Shown: positions 1 to 13,564 of the stretch, piece after piece
Position numbering within the stretch: position 1 is the first letter of the stretch
Layout: every line of letters starts with the position of its first letter
Origin: Amphiduros pacificus
Taxonomy: Eukaryota > Annelida > Polychaeta > Phyllodocida > Hesionidae
Assembly (NCBI GenBank): GCA_949316495.1
Contig: OX439003.1
Coordinates: 26,697,656 to 26,761,655 of the forward strand
Reading direction: 5' to 3'
Length of the DNA: 64,000 nucleotides
Translations under genes and position numbers: made by a program
The notes under the pieces: model-generated
Database searches by the model: none
What the model was told of the DNA's origin: nothing
Seen by the model: only the letters and a program-made list of their open reading frames with translations

Positions 1-275
1 ATACTATTGTATAATATCTTATCTATCTGAATAATTTAGCAGAGCCAAGGTCAAATTCAATGCAATTGGCTTATGAAAGATACAAAACATACAAAGCATA
101 CAACAATCAGGACTAGCTATAAGAAAACTGAGATTAGTCCAGAGCTCATTTTTGTGCTGAAACTGAACATTTAATTATTAAAACAAATCTTGGTATCATG
201 AAAATCTTAATCACAAGACAGTAAATATAAAAAGGACCTAGCATTTGCTGAAATGATAAAGATATAATGACTTAC

Positions 276-350
276 TTCTACTAGCACAGAGACAGTCTCG
301 AGGTGTCCATACTGGGAGGCACAATGCAACGCGGCCTCTCCATCATTGTT
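276..350 (-). CDS. ANKS1: ANKS1 ortholog, ankyrin-repeat exon (third exon in window)
   Basis: Internal exon of a minus-strand ankyrin-repeat adaptor gene. It is 75 bp, exactly 25 codons, with phase 0 at both ends. On the minus strand the acceptor reads tatatttgcag and the donor gtaagtc. The peptide begins NNDGEAALHCASQYGHLETV and ends LVE. This is an ankyrin helix-turn-helix (ALHCASQYGH) and is very close to what I recall of vertebrate ANKS1A (NNDNETALHCAAQYGH). The preceding exon ends VNEQ, as in ANKS1A, so the two join in frame. In vertebrates ANKS1 proteins are cytoplasmic or postsynaptic adaptors with N-terminal ankyrin repeats, two SAM domains and a C-terminal PTB domain, acting with Eph receptors (Odin) or postsynaptic scaffolds (AIDA-1). 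The SAM and PTB exons would lie left of this window. One gene before the vertebrate A/B split is assumed. Confidence 0.9.
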
Positions 351-1529
351 CTGCAAATATACAAGGAAAATCATACATATTAGTTTCACGTCACATCAAA
401 GACATACAAATATATGACTACAGAAGAGTGCTAGTTAGAAGATGGATGGGAAAATAGGATGTTGATAAAACACACGCTATGGAAATCCGGCTTATATTTG
501 AACATATCCAACATGAAACGGCACAAAATCTGCCAAGAACACCGCCTTTGCTGCACTGTACCTCAGATATAATTATCTAATTGAAAATTGACACCAGATG
601 CAATCAAGGCTTTCTATGTCACTGGTACATTAGGATGTCTATCTAGCTCTCTGCACATACATACTCAGCTTAGGCCAAAAACTGCCTTATAAATAACAAA
701 AACACTGTCAGGCCAATAGCGTAAAACATCTTTTTCTCATTCTTTTCCAAATACTAAGATGAAAAGGAAATTTGCATAATGTTAACACATGTTCATGCAT
801 TCTTTCATCAAAACATTTTGAATATTCAAGCAAATATAGTTCTTGGTCATTTCATGCATTTAGGAACAAGCTTTTTAATGTAACCCTGGTAAACTCTGGA
901 ATATTTTCTGGATTTTTTTCATGAAGCCTGGGTTATGGATAAGAAAGCAACAATGTTTCTAGATTTTCTAAAATACAATTTTATCTGTTTCCCTGGGGAT
1001 TTAGGCAGAATGGGGAAGTTTACATAAACTGGTGCCATACCTCTACTCAAACCATGTCGCAATTGTGTATAGACAGTGGAGGCTGTGTTTATGACGTTCT
1101 TCCCTTCACGCCGACCACATTTTATGGCCTTTATTCTTATACCCAATACAGTAGCTGGAGACAATTCTATCAGAAGTCTAGACCTGTGGAAATGCCCCAA
1201 TCACATGTCATAACCTCCTCCACTCAGTCACACAATACAACAAACTGTCTCTCATGATCTGATAAGACCCGGTCTCTCCTAACTGCCTGCCAACACTGGT
1301 ATTTCCCCCTTGATCGCCCTGTGCCTCTGTCTCTCCATATCCCTGATGTCCTACCCCTTAATTACCTCATGCCTCTGTCTCTGCGATGTCCCACACATTA
1401 GTTATCCTGTATCTCTGTCTTATATACCACAGGTGCCTCTATGCTCTGTCTCCCAAAGTCAATGATGTTCAACCCCTTCTTTGCCTAAGTGATGTCCTTG
1501 CCATTAGTTGCATTCTGTCTCTTTCTCCA

Positions 1530-2225
1530 TGATGTACCATCCATTTATCTGCATCCCTGTGTCCCTCCCTTTACTTTTCCTCTGTTGGCATCCCTGCGTC
1601 CCTCCCTTTACTTTTCCTCTGTTGGCATCCACGTGTTCCTCCCTTTAGTTTTCCTGTGTCGGCATCTATATGTCCCTCTCTTTATTTGCCCTGTGTCTGC
1701 ATCCCAATGTCCCTCCCTTTATTTACCCTGTGTCTGCATCCCCATGTCCCTCCCTTTATTTGCCCTGTGTCTGTATCCCCATGCCCCTCCCTTATATGCC
1801 CTGTGTCTGCATCCCCATGTCCCTCCCTTTATTTGCCCTGTGTCTGTATCACCATGTCCCTCCCTTTATTTGCCCTGTGTCTGTATCACCATGTCCCTCC
1901 CTGTATTTGCCCTGTGTCTGCATCCCCATGTCCCTCCCTTTATTTGCCCTGTGTCTGTATCACCATGTCCCTCCCTTTATTTGCCCTGTGTCTGTATCAC
2001 CATGTCCCTCCCTGTATTTGCCCTGTGTCTGCATCCCCATGTCCCTCCGTTTATTTGCCCTGTGTCTGTATCACCATGTCCATCCCTGTATTTTCCCTGT
2101 GTCTGTATCACCATGTCCCTCCCTTTATTTGCCCTGTGTCTGTATCACCATGTCCCTCCCTTTATTTGCCCTGTATCTGCATCCCCATGTCCCTCCCTTA
2201 TTTGCCCTGTGTTTGCATCCCTGAT
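1530..2225. repeat. 37-bp minisatellite
   Basis: Tandem unit of 37 bp built around CCTGTGTCTG-CATCCCCATG-TCCCTCCC-TTTATTTG. For example CCTGTGTCTG recurs at 1690 and 1727. There are roughly 18-19 copies, the first few more diverged, and a still more degraded form of the theme runs back to about 1300. Because 37 is not a multiple of three and the unit lacks stops on the plus strand, all three plus frames stay open and give the same 37-residue periodic peptide. These long open frames are therefore a repeat artefact, not a gene. Confidence 0.95.
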
Positions 2226-2228
2226 GTT

Positions 2229-5054
2229 CCATCCCTCAATTACCTCAATCCCAAGCGTCACACCAAATCTCCTTCTATTATAATGCTGTCTCATAGAGTA
2301 TGCTGTATTCTTGACCCCTTGATTGTGTTTATGAGTCACAGTTGTCTATAGCTTTTACTATCTATGATACCCCATGGATTAATATATGTTAATAATTATA
2401 TTTATCATAGTTGTATTTTAGGAAAATACCAAACATGTAAAGAGGACCAAGCTTAATATCCTTGCAGTAATTGTTTTAAAACCTTTGGGGTTTAACAGAT
2501 ATTATCAAAGATTGTGGTAACAACAACTTGTATTTCAATAGACTTTTGGCACCAATGACAGTATTACAGCTAGCTGCCTGTGGGACTGAGTCGCTCACAT
2601 TTGGACCAGCTTTGCACGTCTTTCTGGCTCCCCACGATGTCTTTATGGCTGTAAAAGTTCAGTAAGGCCTTAGTCTAAATCTGGCCACCCGTCTGCCACC
2701 GTCTGTCATGTCCATGGCTAAATCACACTGTGGAAAATTGCTATTGATTCATCAGTATATTATGGGATAAGGAGTGGTTTATTATGGGATGTGGTACAGT
2801 GCATTCTGGGATGGTCATGTCACAGGTGCATATTCAGAATCCTTGGAACTGAATCTCACAGCTTAATCAAGAGTGTAACATTGTACTTTATCTTAAAGCT
2901 TTCCAACAATGTTGGATAAGATAGATTACCAACTTGAAGCCCAAGTGAAAATTGTCTTGTTGTTAATTCTACATCTGCTTGATGTTGTCAAAGATCTACA
3001 TAAATAGCACTCACTCCAAAAGCAGAAACACAGTAATCGTTGGTGACCAACTTTGCACCTTATCTTGAGGATTGTGATTGGCCACCTGCATCCTGCTTAT
3101 CAAGAACACAATCTTCCTGGTGAAAGTAAGCAATAAACAGTAGTTTAGGCTGATGGTCCAATATGGCTGGCAAGAGACACATATTTGGGTTAGAGGAGAT
3201 TCCTAAATTTCAACAGTCTGCCTTCAACTGCTGCATGGAGAAAGTTGGCCAATGATATCATGAAAGACTAAATTGACATTCCTTAGGAGAGAGAATGGTC
3301 TAAGCTTTTGTCTCCATGCTTTCATTTTTAAATGCCTATTCCTATCACAATCTCCTATCAGAGCATGAGAAGTGGTGGCTCGAAGTTTATTAGGATAATA
3401 GGATGTATGATACAATAAAGAACATTGTACATAAGGTTGTATAGTGTCTGAGTGGGGGATGCTTGTCCCAATCAAATATTGATCGTGATATGATATCTGT
3501 CAAGCATTAGAATAATAAAATCAAGATAATTTGGGCCACTAAAAGACCAAAAATATGGTTGCCCAACTGGGCCACTACAACAGAGCATTCACTGGCCCGA
3601 ACAGTGGATCACCGGGCCAGTGCGTATGTCAAGCCCTGTACCAACCTAAAATCAATTGCCTTGATTACATGGTCATATTGATAAGTATAAAAATAAATAA
3701 TGTAAATAAAACAGGATTAATTCCAACTTTTTGATTATTCACAGGGTTGACTCTGCTATTATTTGAGCTATCATGTTGTCAGCCAATAAGGATAATTTTG
3801 TTATGCTATTTAAGCCAACCAGAATGCTATCAGCACCAGTTATATCATGCTACTCTCTTATACAGGAAAGTACTAAAGTTCCATTTACAGGATGTCCACA
3901 CCACTTTACATGGCCATCTACCTCACTAGAATAAGACCGATCACCTATCCCATAATGCAGCTGTGGCTTTCTACCCATAATGCATTTTGGGTATAAACCT
4001 CACCATTTAATTGTTCAATCAAGCAACCAATTCACATTGTGTTAAGAAGTGTAAATAAATTTGCTGTTTAACTGCCTAAAACCTGCTAATTTAAAGCTTC
4101 TGGAGTTTTGCTCCAATCCATTTGACCAGCAATGTTGCAAATGGCATTGGTTCTTTGCCTTTTCTCTATGAGAACAACTGACCCTTGAAGGTCACCATAT
4201 GACTTCAAAGGAGGTCACATGGATTACGGTGGGCAAAGAGGATGAGCTGATGAAAGGTGTGAATACCCACAGAGAGATGGATGTCCATTTAGTGTCCTGC
4301 ATCTTTGATGTTTATGTTGTGCCATGGTGGTAAGGACCTTAAAGGGGAATCAATGATGAGCCCATTACTGCACTTAAGTGCCAACACAACATGAAATCTA
4401 TCAAGCTTTGCTTCATAAGTTGACTCCTGTCAATTTAGGTCATAATTTTTGGTTCCGAATATTTTGATTACCTTTTCATATTAACAATTTTCATTAGAGT
4501 AAATTAAACAAATGCAGAAGGTCTTTGTATTCACAACTAAAAAGGTATTTTTTTTATTTCTACATATTTTTTCCATTTGTTAAAATCAAAAGATTATGCT
4601 CTAAATTTATTGGGCCTTAGCAAAGACGAGACAAATCGCCTTGTTCTTGTGCTTGAGAATTGCAGTTGGGTTATTACAGTTGGGCTGTCACATACAATTG
4701 TATGTTCCTAAGATTTTGTCATGTCCTAATTGTGTTATCTCACAGAGGTCTCTACCCTGTGGCCTTCCTCAAGCAACTGCTATCTGGCAATGGTCAGTGA
4801 ATGCATCCCCGAAAACATTTCTGTCATTATTGTCACAGACCAAGTTTCAGAGAAAGAAACAAAGTGAAACATAAAAGTTGCCACTATAAATATTGATGAA
4901 ATTCAAAGAAGTGGAGTGGGAGATATTATGTATGTCAAATACTTGAGGTATTGATGACACAGGGTTTTGAAAGGTCACAGAGAGCTAGGTCATTATGATG
5001 TTACATGCAAAAATCTAGGGCATAGGGTGTTGCAAGATTTGAATAAATGACCTT
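2229..5054. other. Intronic DNA, no gene seen
   Basis: AT-rich non-repetitive sequence. Short open frames here show no domain or codon pattern that I can recognise. The only structured patch is at about 3540-3640, where GGGCC-type words cluster and the stretch ends in TCAAGCCCTG. Such an end resembles the terminal inverted repeat of small DNA transposons, but I found no matching left end. Confidence 0.5.
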
Positions 5055-5208
5055 AAAAGACTGAGGAAAGATGTGACCTGGCTTTAGTTGTTGCAACAGG
5101 TCTGTAAGGACTAAGGTAAGATGTGACCTGGCTTAAGTTATTGCAGCAGGTCTGCAAGGACTAGGGTAAGATGTGACCTGGCTTAAGTTGTTGGGAAAGG
5201 CCTGCAAG
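5055..5208. repeat. 50-bp tandem repeat, three copies
   Basis: Three copies of a 50-bp unit start with GACTGAGG/GACTAAGG/GACTAGGG at 5059, 5109 and 5159. Each contains AAGATGTGACCTGGCTT and a CAGGTCTG-type ending. Copies differ by a few substitutions. Each unit contains a TGACCT half-site, but nothing shows that it is functional. Confidence 0.9.
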
Positions 5209-8001
5209 CAGGTCAATGGACAACCATGTTTCATTTCTCTTCTGATTGGTCAATCTTCAGCTCATGGAAATACAAAGTTTGAACCTCACAATCAATAACT
5301 AACTACTGTCAGCAAATGAGCACATTTAGACCAATCAGGGGACCCCTTTGCCATTTGGTGTGGTCCTGCCCTACTACTCTGCCATGTCCCAGAGGAGTAA
5401 GGTTTAGTTGGGATTTAACCACATGGAGAGCTGGGTCCAGTTCTCTGGTCTTTGTCAGTTACACTATGTGTCTGCTGTCCATTTTCACCAAATGGCCTAG
5501 CAGCCCACCACTTTTCTCTGCTTGAAGGTCCTAATTCAATCACTGACCTTGATTGCCTAACCAAACTGCCATGGCCTTCCCGACAAATCAACCAAGATCT
5601 ACTTGGCAGAAGATTATGAAATTTGATGACCACAGTAATGCACACAACAGTGAAAGAAGCCCTGGTCTAAACACAACAATCCGGAGCCTGCTATGGCACC
5701 CAAGATTACCTCTGCCAAAATATCATCTCTTGTGAATAAAACCCTCAACCCATCTTGATTTGTGTGAGTAAATGGCAGGAAAAACAACCTGGGAATTTGT
5801 GCTCATTTTGTGATCGAGCTTCCGACAGATTTGAAGCAGAAAATTGGTCTAATAGTTATATATGGGGCACTAACGGTTGCAGCTGTGGTGACCAAGTATA
5901 GGTCAGGATGTTATAGGATCTGCTGGTTGGTAGCACTGGATAATTGTGTAAGAATAACCTCTGCCATGATGTATATATAACATACATGAATTTTGTTTCA
6001 TTGCATAAACTATAAATCATAAACATATCTAAATATGCTGCAGGTTGTTTTTGGTATAACCACATCTTTATACATATAAAAGCAACCATCTTGCAAGAAC
6101 TGTCACAGTAGCAGTGCAAAAATAACAAATTCTGTATCTTTAATAACACATATTGTCATAGTCAAGTAACCTTGACTGATATCTTTACATTGCATTCTGT
6201 AAAGGCATGCGTAAGAACTAATCATATACACAACCTATTTAGTCCTCATGTGAAAAACAATCCTTTTTATGCCCAGCTGAACACTGTCAGTAAACGTGTT
6301 TCTGAATACAAAGCAGTGATAAGGATACATGCTATTCAATAATTAACATTCACAAATTTGACATCCGGTATTTTGAGTGTATTTCAGGATACGTGGCCCT
6401 GGATGACCTACAAAAATCTTACATCTTGAATATCCAGGCATCAATCCTTCACACGATCAAAGTCCTCAAATTGATGAGCTCTTGCACAACACACAGTATG
6501 TCCATATATGGGGTGAGAACAATACAGAAATCTTCAAGAGCGGAAAAAAATCACATATATATATTTGTAAATTTTGATATTGGCAAAAATCAACATTTTC
6601 CCTAGTCTGTTTCTATTGAAGATCAAGTTAACAGAATAACTGAAACAAGACATGATTTATAGAGTAGCTTTATCATACCATTATCATTTTCTCTCAGAAG
6701 TCTTTCAAGAATATCAGCAGTAGCTCCATACTTCAGTAGATGTATTTATATAAAAATGTACATGACAACTTATGAGAAGAGAAGAGTCAATGTTAACCCC
6801 ATGCATGTAGATGCAGTGTAAGTGTAATAACCCTTCACATGCGTCCTTCATCTGTCTCTATGCACAGTGTGCAGCTTCTCCACATCAAAGCCATGCCACA
6901 ACCCATGGGGGCTTTCATAACCTTTATACATACATCAAGAATGGCTTATCATTCCACTCATTGCGCAAAGCACCCAAGTTTCACTCCCAACATCCTGGCA
7001 TTTCTATCCACACTACACTATTTAACGCCCAACATGTTTATCTAGTTTATTCCAAAGAAACCTTTTTGGCAAAAATAATTCCATAAAAAATTTTGTGCAG
7101 AAGCATCCTGAATGTTTTGTGACATTAAATCTATTGATTCATAATTATAGAAGTCAGTCATGCACAAGAGCAAAGCATTCTGACATATACAGACTGCAGT
7201 GGTAGTTGGCTGGGGTGGCATGTTGGCACCAGTTCTGTCTCTGGAGACCTTCTATAGAGAAATGCCAGGCTTCGGTGGGACTACATAGACAGGGGTAAGG
7301 GCACAACATTGGGGAACAGGATAAAAGTGATCTGTGAGTTTGAGAATATATCAAATACTTTGACAAGAAAAGGTCACTTTAAGAAAAGAAAAGACACAAA
7401 TTGTCTGCTAGATAGCAGTGAGTGAAATGAAAGATAAAATAAATTCATCTAAAACAAATAATTATGCACAGAGAAAAAGAATATCATATCAATCAAACCT
7501 ATTTCAACAATCGTGCCTATGTTCGAGGAAAACTTTTTTAATGAGAATTTCTAATATTTTAAACAGTAGAACTCTTTCCAGAGGCCAATCACTACTTTTA
7601 ACTTGTTTAAAATATGATTTGATAAACTAGAGTCAAAACAAGATTGTATTCAATTGTAGTCAAATATGACATGAAAAGTGATCTTTTGTAAAATGAACTC
7701 CTGTTGGTTAATCAGTCATGACATTGTACAGAATATATCATGTATGATTTTAACTAACTAATAATCACTATTTGTTCATATATATAGCTCTCAAATGCAT
7801 CTTCTGAACAAATTCTATTCTGTTTGCAATATTTTGGCATTGGTAGATTTTGAGAAATGGTGAATTATCTCTGTCCATAGTCTGCATTCTTAGATCTGAA
7901 TCCCTCACAGACAATTTACTGGGACATTGCAGACTTGTTCTATGCCAGGATGACATCTTTGCCACCCTCTCTCCCCAGCAGTGATACCGTCAGGACCCAG
8001 A
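5209..8001. other. Intronic DNA, GC-richer patch at 5.3-5.7 kb, no gene seen
   Basis: Between about 5300 and 5720 the sequence is less AT-rich and of higher complexity, with several CCAAT/ATTGG words. The overlapping short open frames on both strands show no recognisable domain. The remainder is AT-rich with no repeat or gene signal that I can support. Confidence 0.4.
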
Positions 8002-8015
8002 GTGCCCCCTGGTGT
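8002..8015 (-). promoter_or_regulatory. Candidate CTCF site
   Basis: On the minus strand the bases read ACACCAGGGGGCAC, 13 of 14 matches to the CTCF core CCASYAGRKGGCRS. CTCF is an insulator and architectural zinc-finger protein found across most bilaterians. Binding is inferred from the motif only. Confidence 0.4.
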
Positions 8016-8999
8016 CACATCAGGGTGGCATCTGCTCACTTTCTTTGCTATGTCTCCATCAGGTCTGCTCCGACTATCTGACCACCCCATAGGTCATAAG
8101 GCTGAGCACAGATATGTCTCGCGAAAACAAGTAATAATGGTTTCTGTCTCAGCCAGAAAAGAACAAATTTCATTTGTGAAGACAATACAGATTGTTGCTT
8201 TGTACCATATCCTTGTTGTTATTGTTTTTTATTTCATTACTTTTTGACATTAGAAACTCAAGATAATGTTATCTGGGCATATTTGCCGTTCCCCTGATCT
8301 CAGCATTTGCCGTTTGGCCATAAATTGCTGATTGTCTGTCAGCGATGCAAGGCACTTACAAATATAGAGTAGTTATAGAGCACCCGCTCCATGGACACGA
8401 TCAGCTGACAATCGCCCCACTCCACAAAACCTGATTACATGTGAGAGACAAATCCACAGTTGGCGACCAGTCATTGATCTCCACACCCATATTTGGTGCC
8501 CTGGTACCATATCTGCACCTCCATCTGACATCCACAGGAGACACTGGATGGGTTACCAGACTAAATTGGGCTTCAGCTCAACTTAAATCTGTTTTTGACA
8601 ATTGGCTTGCCTGTGTAAATCTCTTACCAAAGAACACCACTAATGCAACTGAACAAATAAAAAAATTACCTTAAGTTTTTTTAATGTTTTGCAAAGTACA
8701 AACTGGACACTGATAAGAATTACAAGTAATCATTGTGTTGTCTTTGAGTGACTGCCTCTGTCTTTCTTCTTGGAAATTGTTACCAATGACAATTTTCATA
8801 ACTTTTATGCCTAAAATATAGCTTTACAAGAAACTATAATTTTTATTTTAGTTAAAGATTTGTATGATTCAGTATTTACAGGTATCATCTTTCCATTAAG
8901 AGGGACAAATAGGGAACATGGCAAAATTCATTTCAAGCTTCTTTTCAATTAAAAATGAAACTTGTTATTTGTTTTAACATACTTTTCAGCACCATCAGT

Positions 9000-9247
9000 T
9001 AAGATTTAAGCCTGTCACCTGGACTCAATACCCTACTCTTTTCGAATAATGAGTTGGGATTTTTCTTTGGCAATATCACATAAACATGGCCTTTGATATC
9101 CAGTGTTGGAGCACTGGTTGGAATGGGAAACAACTCAGTTGCGATAACCACCTTTCTTGACCATGCAGCATGTACTTGTCCCAACTGGGATTCAAACCCT
9201 AGACCTTTAGCATGGGAGATGAACATCTTTCCAACTGAGCCACCCCT
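9000..9247 (-). repeat. tRNA-derived SINE
   Basis: Read on the minus strand, the element begins with a tRNA-like head. It has an A box TGGCTCAGTTGG (complement of 9231-9242) and, at tRNA spacing, a B box GGTTTGAATCCC (complement of about 9187-9198). A tRNA-unrelated body of roughly 170 bp follows. The tail end and target duplication are not clear, so the 9000 boundary is approximate. A diverged relative of its body lies at about 19640-19860. RNA polymerase III would have used the internal boxes when the element was active. Confidence 0.7.
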
Positions 9248-9250
9248 CTA

Positions 9251-10339
9251 AAAATACACGAGCAGGAAATAAACTTATAATGCATATATTAAAAATGTAT
9301 ATTCCACAAATAGAGATATAGTGGACATTTATTCCAATCAATGTGAGCTCACCATTGAGCAGTCCTTGTAATATCACTTGCATGTTGCTTAGCCAGAGCT
9401 GGTTTGCCATTGCCCTACATGTGCACCCATTACTGTGACATAACTGCCTTATTATGAAGGAGAACAGGCTCTGACAGCCCACAAAATGACCAAAATGTAT
9501 TTACACTCAGAAATGGCCATTTTATTAGAGACAGAATAATAAGCAGTTACCATTCTGCCATAAAACCGTGACAATTTATGACTCAGAACTCTTACATCCA
9601 ACAGGGGACACAGTATTGTACCACAAGCTTAATGGTTATTTATAGAAATGCCCGGACATTAAACTGTGGTGTGTTTGCTGTGAGCCTCTATATTCACACC
9701 TAGTGGGTTCACAAACACATTCATAACTTTATTGTTACGATAAGAGGTCCTCTTGAACTTGGCTCTCCTGACAATATACTATAGTGCACAAACCAAATAA
9801 ATACTCATGAAATTATGGGGAAAATCTACACAATGTGCTTTCATGTCACATTTATCACATTAAATGTAAAATATAGTTATCACAAATCAAATTTAAACAA
9901 TGCTAGATTTTAAAGGGCTAACATTTCTATGTGCCCACAAGTAAAAGCTTTTGTATCCAAACTGCAATTTATGTTGCGATCTAAACATGCTGCACAAAAA
10001 TCTAAACAAGCTTCACAGAAATCCAAAATGGCAAGTCAGTAAAATATTCAAATTCAAAGATCTTTGTACACAATTCAATTATTCCAGATACCAAAAGATA
10101 CTCTGCAACAAATACATAATCAGATGCGCAAAGTGAATATGATGAAATGCAACAATTTGTCCCAGTAAGAAGCTGAGGAAGGGTCCTTGTCTCTGGTAAG
10201 TTAATACTGTATTAATCTAGCCATTTTGATACTTTTTGTCGGCCAAGTCGATGGCATCACTATAATGTCTTCATTCTATTCAGACATGTCATAATACCTA
10301 CATATATCTATCTATCAATTGATACTAAATTTTCATCAT
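9251..10339. other. Intronic DNA, nothing seen
   Basis: AT-rich, non-repetitive sequence with short open frames only. No gene, RNA or element signal that I can support. Confidence 0.5.
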
Positions 10340-10344
10340 AATCT

Positions 10345-10680
10345 GCAATTTATTCCACCCACCCCCGAAATAAAGCTGTCTCATGGGTGCTGGCCATTAA
10401 GAAATCGGAACACGTTGGGGCCAGCGATATGTCACGCCATCAATCATAAACCACATTAGTAAATCGTGAGAGCGGCATCATAAAATCATAGTTTCTCCAA
10501 TAAATAAGAAACTGGTTGTCCCCGGCTCGGTCATAACCTATGACGGGTCATCTCCCACACAAATTGGGGATAGCAATTAATTGTCTCAGCAAATCAAGAC
10601 ATTTTCTACAACGTTTCCCAACCAATTTACATCTAAAATCCAACAATACTTTTCCATCATTGCTACCACGATTGTGAACA
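10345..10680. promoter_or_regulatory. Candidate intronic regulatory element
   Basis: A low-repeat stretch with more CpG than its neighbours and dense transcription-factor-like words. It has ATCAATCA (Hox/Pbx-like), AAACCACA (Runt-like), GGTCATAACC with TGACGGGTCA, and AATTAATT. It has no convincing frame. The call rests on composition and motif density inside a long developmental-gene intron, so it is inference. Confidence 0.25.
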
Positions 10681-12769
10681 GCTTCACACAAAGGCAAGAA
10701 CAGGATGAATGAGACAGGATTATATTATGATAAGACGCAATGAACAAAATAGATCATGTAAAAAGAAGTATCATCACTTTTATGTAACTAATATATTAAA
10801 CCCACTCAATGATTGGAATGATTTTTTACATCAAATGCCCAGTGCTTGTATAAAACATATTGACAAGCTGCACAAAATGACATTTCTAAGTCAAATAATT
10901 TTGAATAGGAGTTCTGTATCTGGATCTATTCCACTGATTTACTCAGGCCTGTCTGGTTCCTCATCTGGTGTTGTGTGAATATTGGTAACAGACTAATTAA
11001 TGTCCATACCAGAAACCTGATTAATTAATGGTCTGTTTGAGTCATTACAATCACTTTGCTTTCATTTCAACTTTTTGATTAATTAAGGTTTCTCACAGTC
11101 AGGAGCATTTGACTGATGTAATCTTCCTTGGGTTAGGATTTCACAAAGAGAAACCATGGCCATCCTGATTTGATATGACTTGATAGAATTATCTGCTTCT
11201 GTTGACATTAATAGCTCTGAACACCAGAGAAGACAAAGAAATGAAAGAGGCTGAGTAATTTTGCAGAGAAAGCCTTAGAAGTGGACCATCGCAATGACAC
11301 CTGAGACTCTAATAAGGGGCTAGAGATAGGGCACCAGTGGCAGATCACAACCAGTCAGTAGAACACCATTCATTACCACTCTCATGCCACACTTTCTAAA
11401 AGAAAATAAATCTAATTATGATATAAAAATCAAATTGGAATTGTTGGCAAAAATAACTAACATAGTTTTCCCAAAGTAAGTGTGAGGTTGTGATTAGTGG
11501 ATGCTGCTATTGTTGTCCATGCCTCGTGGCACTAAGATGACATTAATTAGTTATCCTCCAGCTTTATCTTGCTGATCATCTGATGACCATATGAACTCCT
11601 AATGCTAACAATATGCTCAAGGTTACCAGGTTTTACCAAGAGATTTGCCATGTTCACATTTCATTCAAATTCTATTTTCCATTCCATTTAAAAATTTAAA
11701 AGGGGCTTACACAATGCAATATTTTTTCTTGTGGAAATAGCATAATAACCTCGGCAAAATATGATCAGTTATTGAACATGGCAACACCTAATACTTTGCA
11801 ATCAAATGATTTCAATTCATGCTGCATCATATTTCAACCTTTTTTTTAAGTATTATTGACCTCAGCATGAAATTGGGTAAAATGTTTGTTAATTGCATTC
11901 TCAAGTTATTACTTTATTTTTTAATTCCATTAAAACTATTTGATTCTTATTTCCACCATTGTTAAGGGTTTTCATAGCTTTAGTTTGAATTTCATGTCTT
12001 GTATTTCTTACCCCCAATTATGTGAGAAGACACATCAATTCTTCCACACAAAGCCTCATTTCAGTTCTGTTCTCTTGTTTAACCAAATATTTGTAATGCA
12101 CCCTATCCTGATTTTAAGCCATGATTGTTGGTGCCTGTATGAGGTACCAGACTGATTTTTTGTATCTCTTACCCTATCCTAATCTACAATCATGATCATC
12201 AGTGGCAACATCGGGCACCAGACCAATCTCTGCTTGTGCCTTCCTGTCCTGCTCATACCCACAAAGTAGCATAAAATAGTGGTATCAAATCCCTTACTGT
12301 TAGTGATCTTGACGGCTGCTGAGAACGCAAGTTGATGGAAGTTAGAAATAAGCAGAAGAGATCAGACTCCCTGTCCTCATGGGCTTAATTAACCATAAAC
12401 CTACATTACTGGCTCAATCAATATCTGTCCCCCTTTTTTGCTTCCTTTTGACTACTGATCAGAGAAGATAGAAACAGTTAAAAAAAGATTATTCCTATTC
12501 AATCAAATAGTTTGATTTTATTTCTCCCATTGATCGTTTGAAAAAAATAAATGATAAGATTGATTTATTGCACACTGCTGTGTTATCTAGCCATGTATTG
12601 GATAGAAAGATGGCTCTCTCCATACAGGGGGAACAAAACATACATGCAATTCCAAAATATTACAATGCTATATAATTTCACAATATATAAAGTACCTCTC
12701 AGAAACATAGCTCAATGGCCTGAGAGCTATGCTGATTATTGTTTTGTTCTTTTTTGTAATGTTTGTGAA
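10681..12769. other. Intronic DNA, nothing seen
   Basis: AT-rich sequence without recognisable genes. Short open frames lack domain similarity or splice-site context. Several TTAATTAA words occur near 11000-11090, but AT-rich DNA makes these expected. Confidence 0.45.
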
Positions 12770-13165
12770 CATTTTCTGAAAATTGCTTCAAAAAGATTAT
12801 TCAAATCTTTTCCCAGAGCAGACTTTGGTAAATGATAGTTTTGACCAATCAAAATATGTGTTATATATTGAATTTGGCCCTGACTTGTTATCTCGATTCT
12901 CATTGACTAACATTTATCATATAAAATGGCAGCCAACTTGATGACTCAGTGATAATATTGGATTTCTGCAAAAAAAATAAAAAATAAAAAATGGAAAAAA
13001 ATCTGAGCCCAATGTAAAATAGATAGAATTGGTGCCCTGAAAATACAACAGTTTGCCTACTAATAGCAAACTGAGACCAATAATTTCAGAAGAGAAGATC
13101 AAAGTTGAGAGACAGAATGACAGAATATTTCTGCCCCATCTCTGCAAAAGCTATGCTATGTATAG
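12770..13165. repeat. Dispersed repeat family, copy 1
   Basis: This stretch is related in the same orientation to 55690-55995. Shared blocks include ATTTTCT near the start, TTTGACCAATCA, TATTGAATTT, GATAGAATTGGT followed by CCCTGAAAATACAACA, and GCAAAAGCTATGC/GCAGAAGCTATGC near the end. Copies differ by many substitutions and indels, so insertion is old. There is no coding frame, and the family is not recognised. Confidence 0.65.
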
Positions 13166-13564
13166 CTAAAATTATAAGCATTTAGATGCTCATCATGAGA
13201 GGAGCATTTGAACTTGGGTTTAGAGCCAAGGATTCATACACTCTTGCACAATATAAACACCAAGTCGATTTGGGTTCTCAGTCATTTTGTACTGCTCATC
13301 ATGCCCTACTTCATGTGGGTCAGCTGTTATCTCCACCCTCAAGTGGGACACCATGGCGACAGCCTCACTCTGAGTGGCCAATAAGATGTCAGATGTGCCA
13401 TCACACTTGTGCTAATCCCATTCCCATGGTGCACCAGTAATGCCAGGATGCGTGTGACTCTGTCCCCCTTTCCATCACTCTCATCAACACACATTCTTGC
13501 CTAAGTGAGACCTCCATATAGCCCAGCTGGTTTCTAGAATCTCAAATAGGTCTTTATTTTCATT

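Noticed and set aside
1489-2351. Three overlapping long plus-strand frames of Cys/Pro/Leu-rich protein
   Set aside because: They are the three frames of a 37-bp minisatellite lacking stops, so the periodic peptide is an artefact.
3540-3645. Possible MITE ending in TCAAGCCCTG
   Set aside because: Only one end resembles a known terminus. No complementary end or duplication was found.
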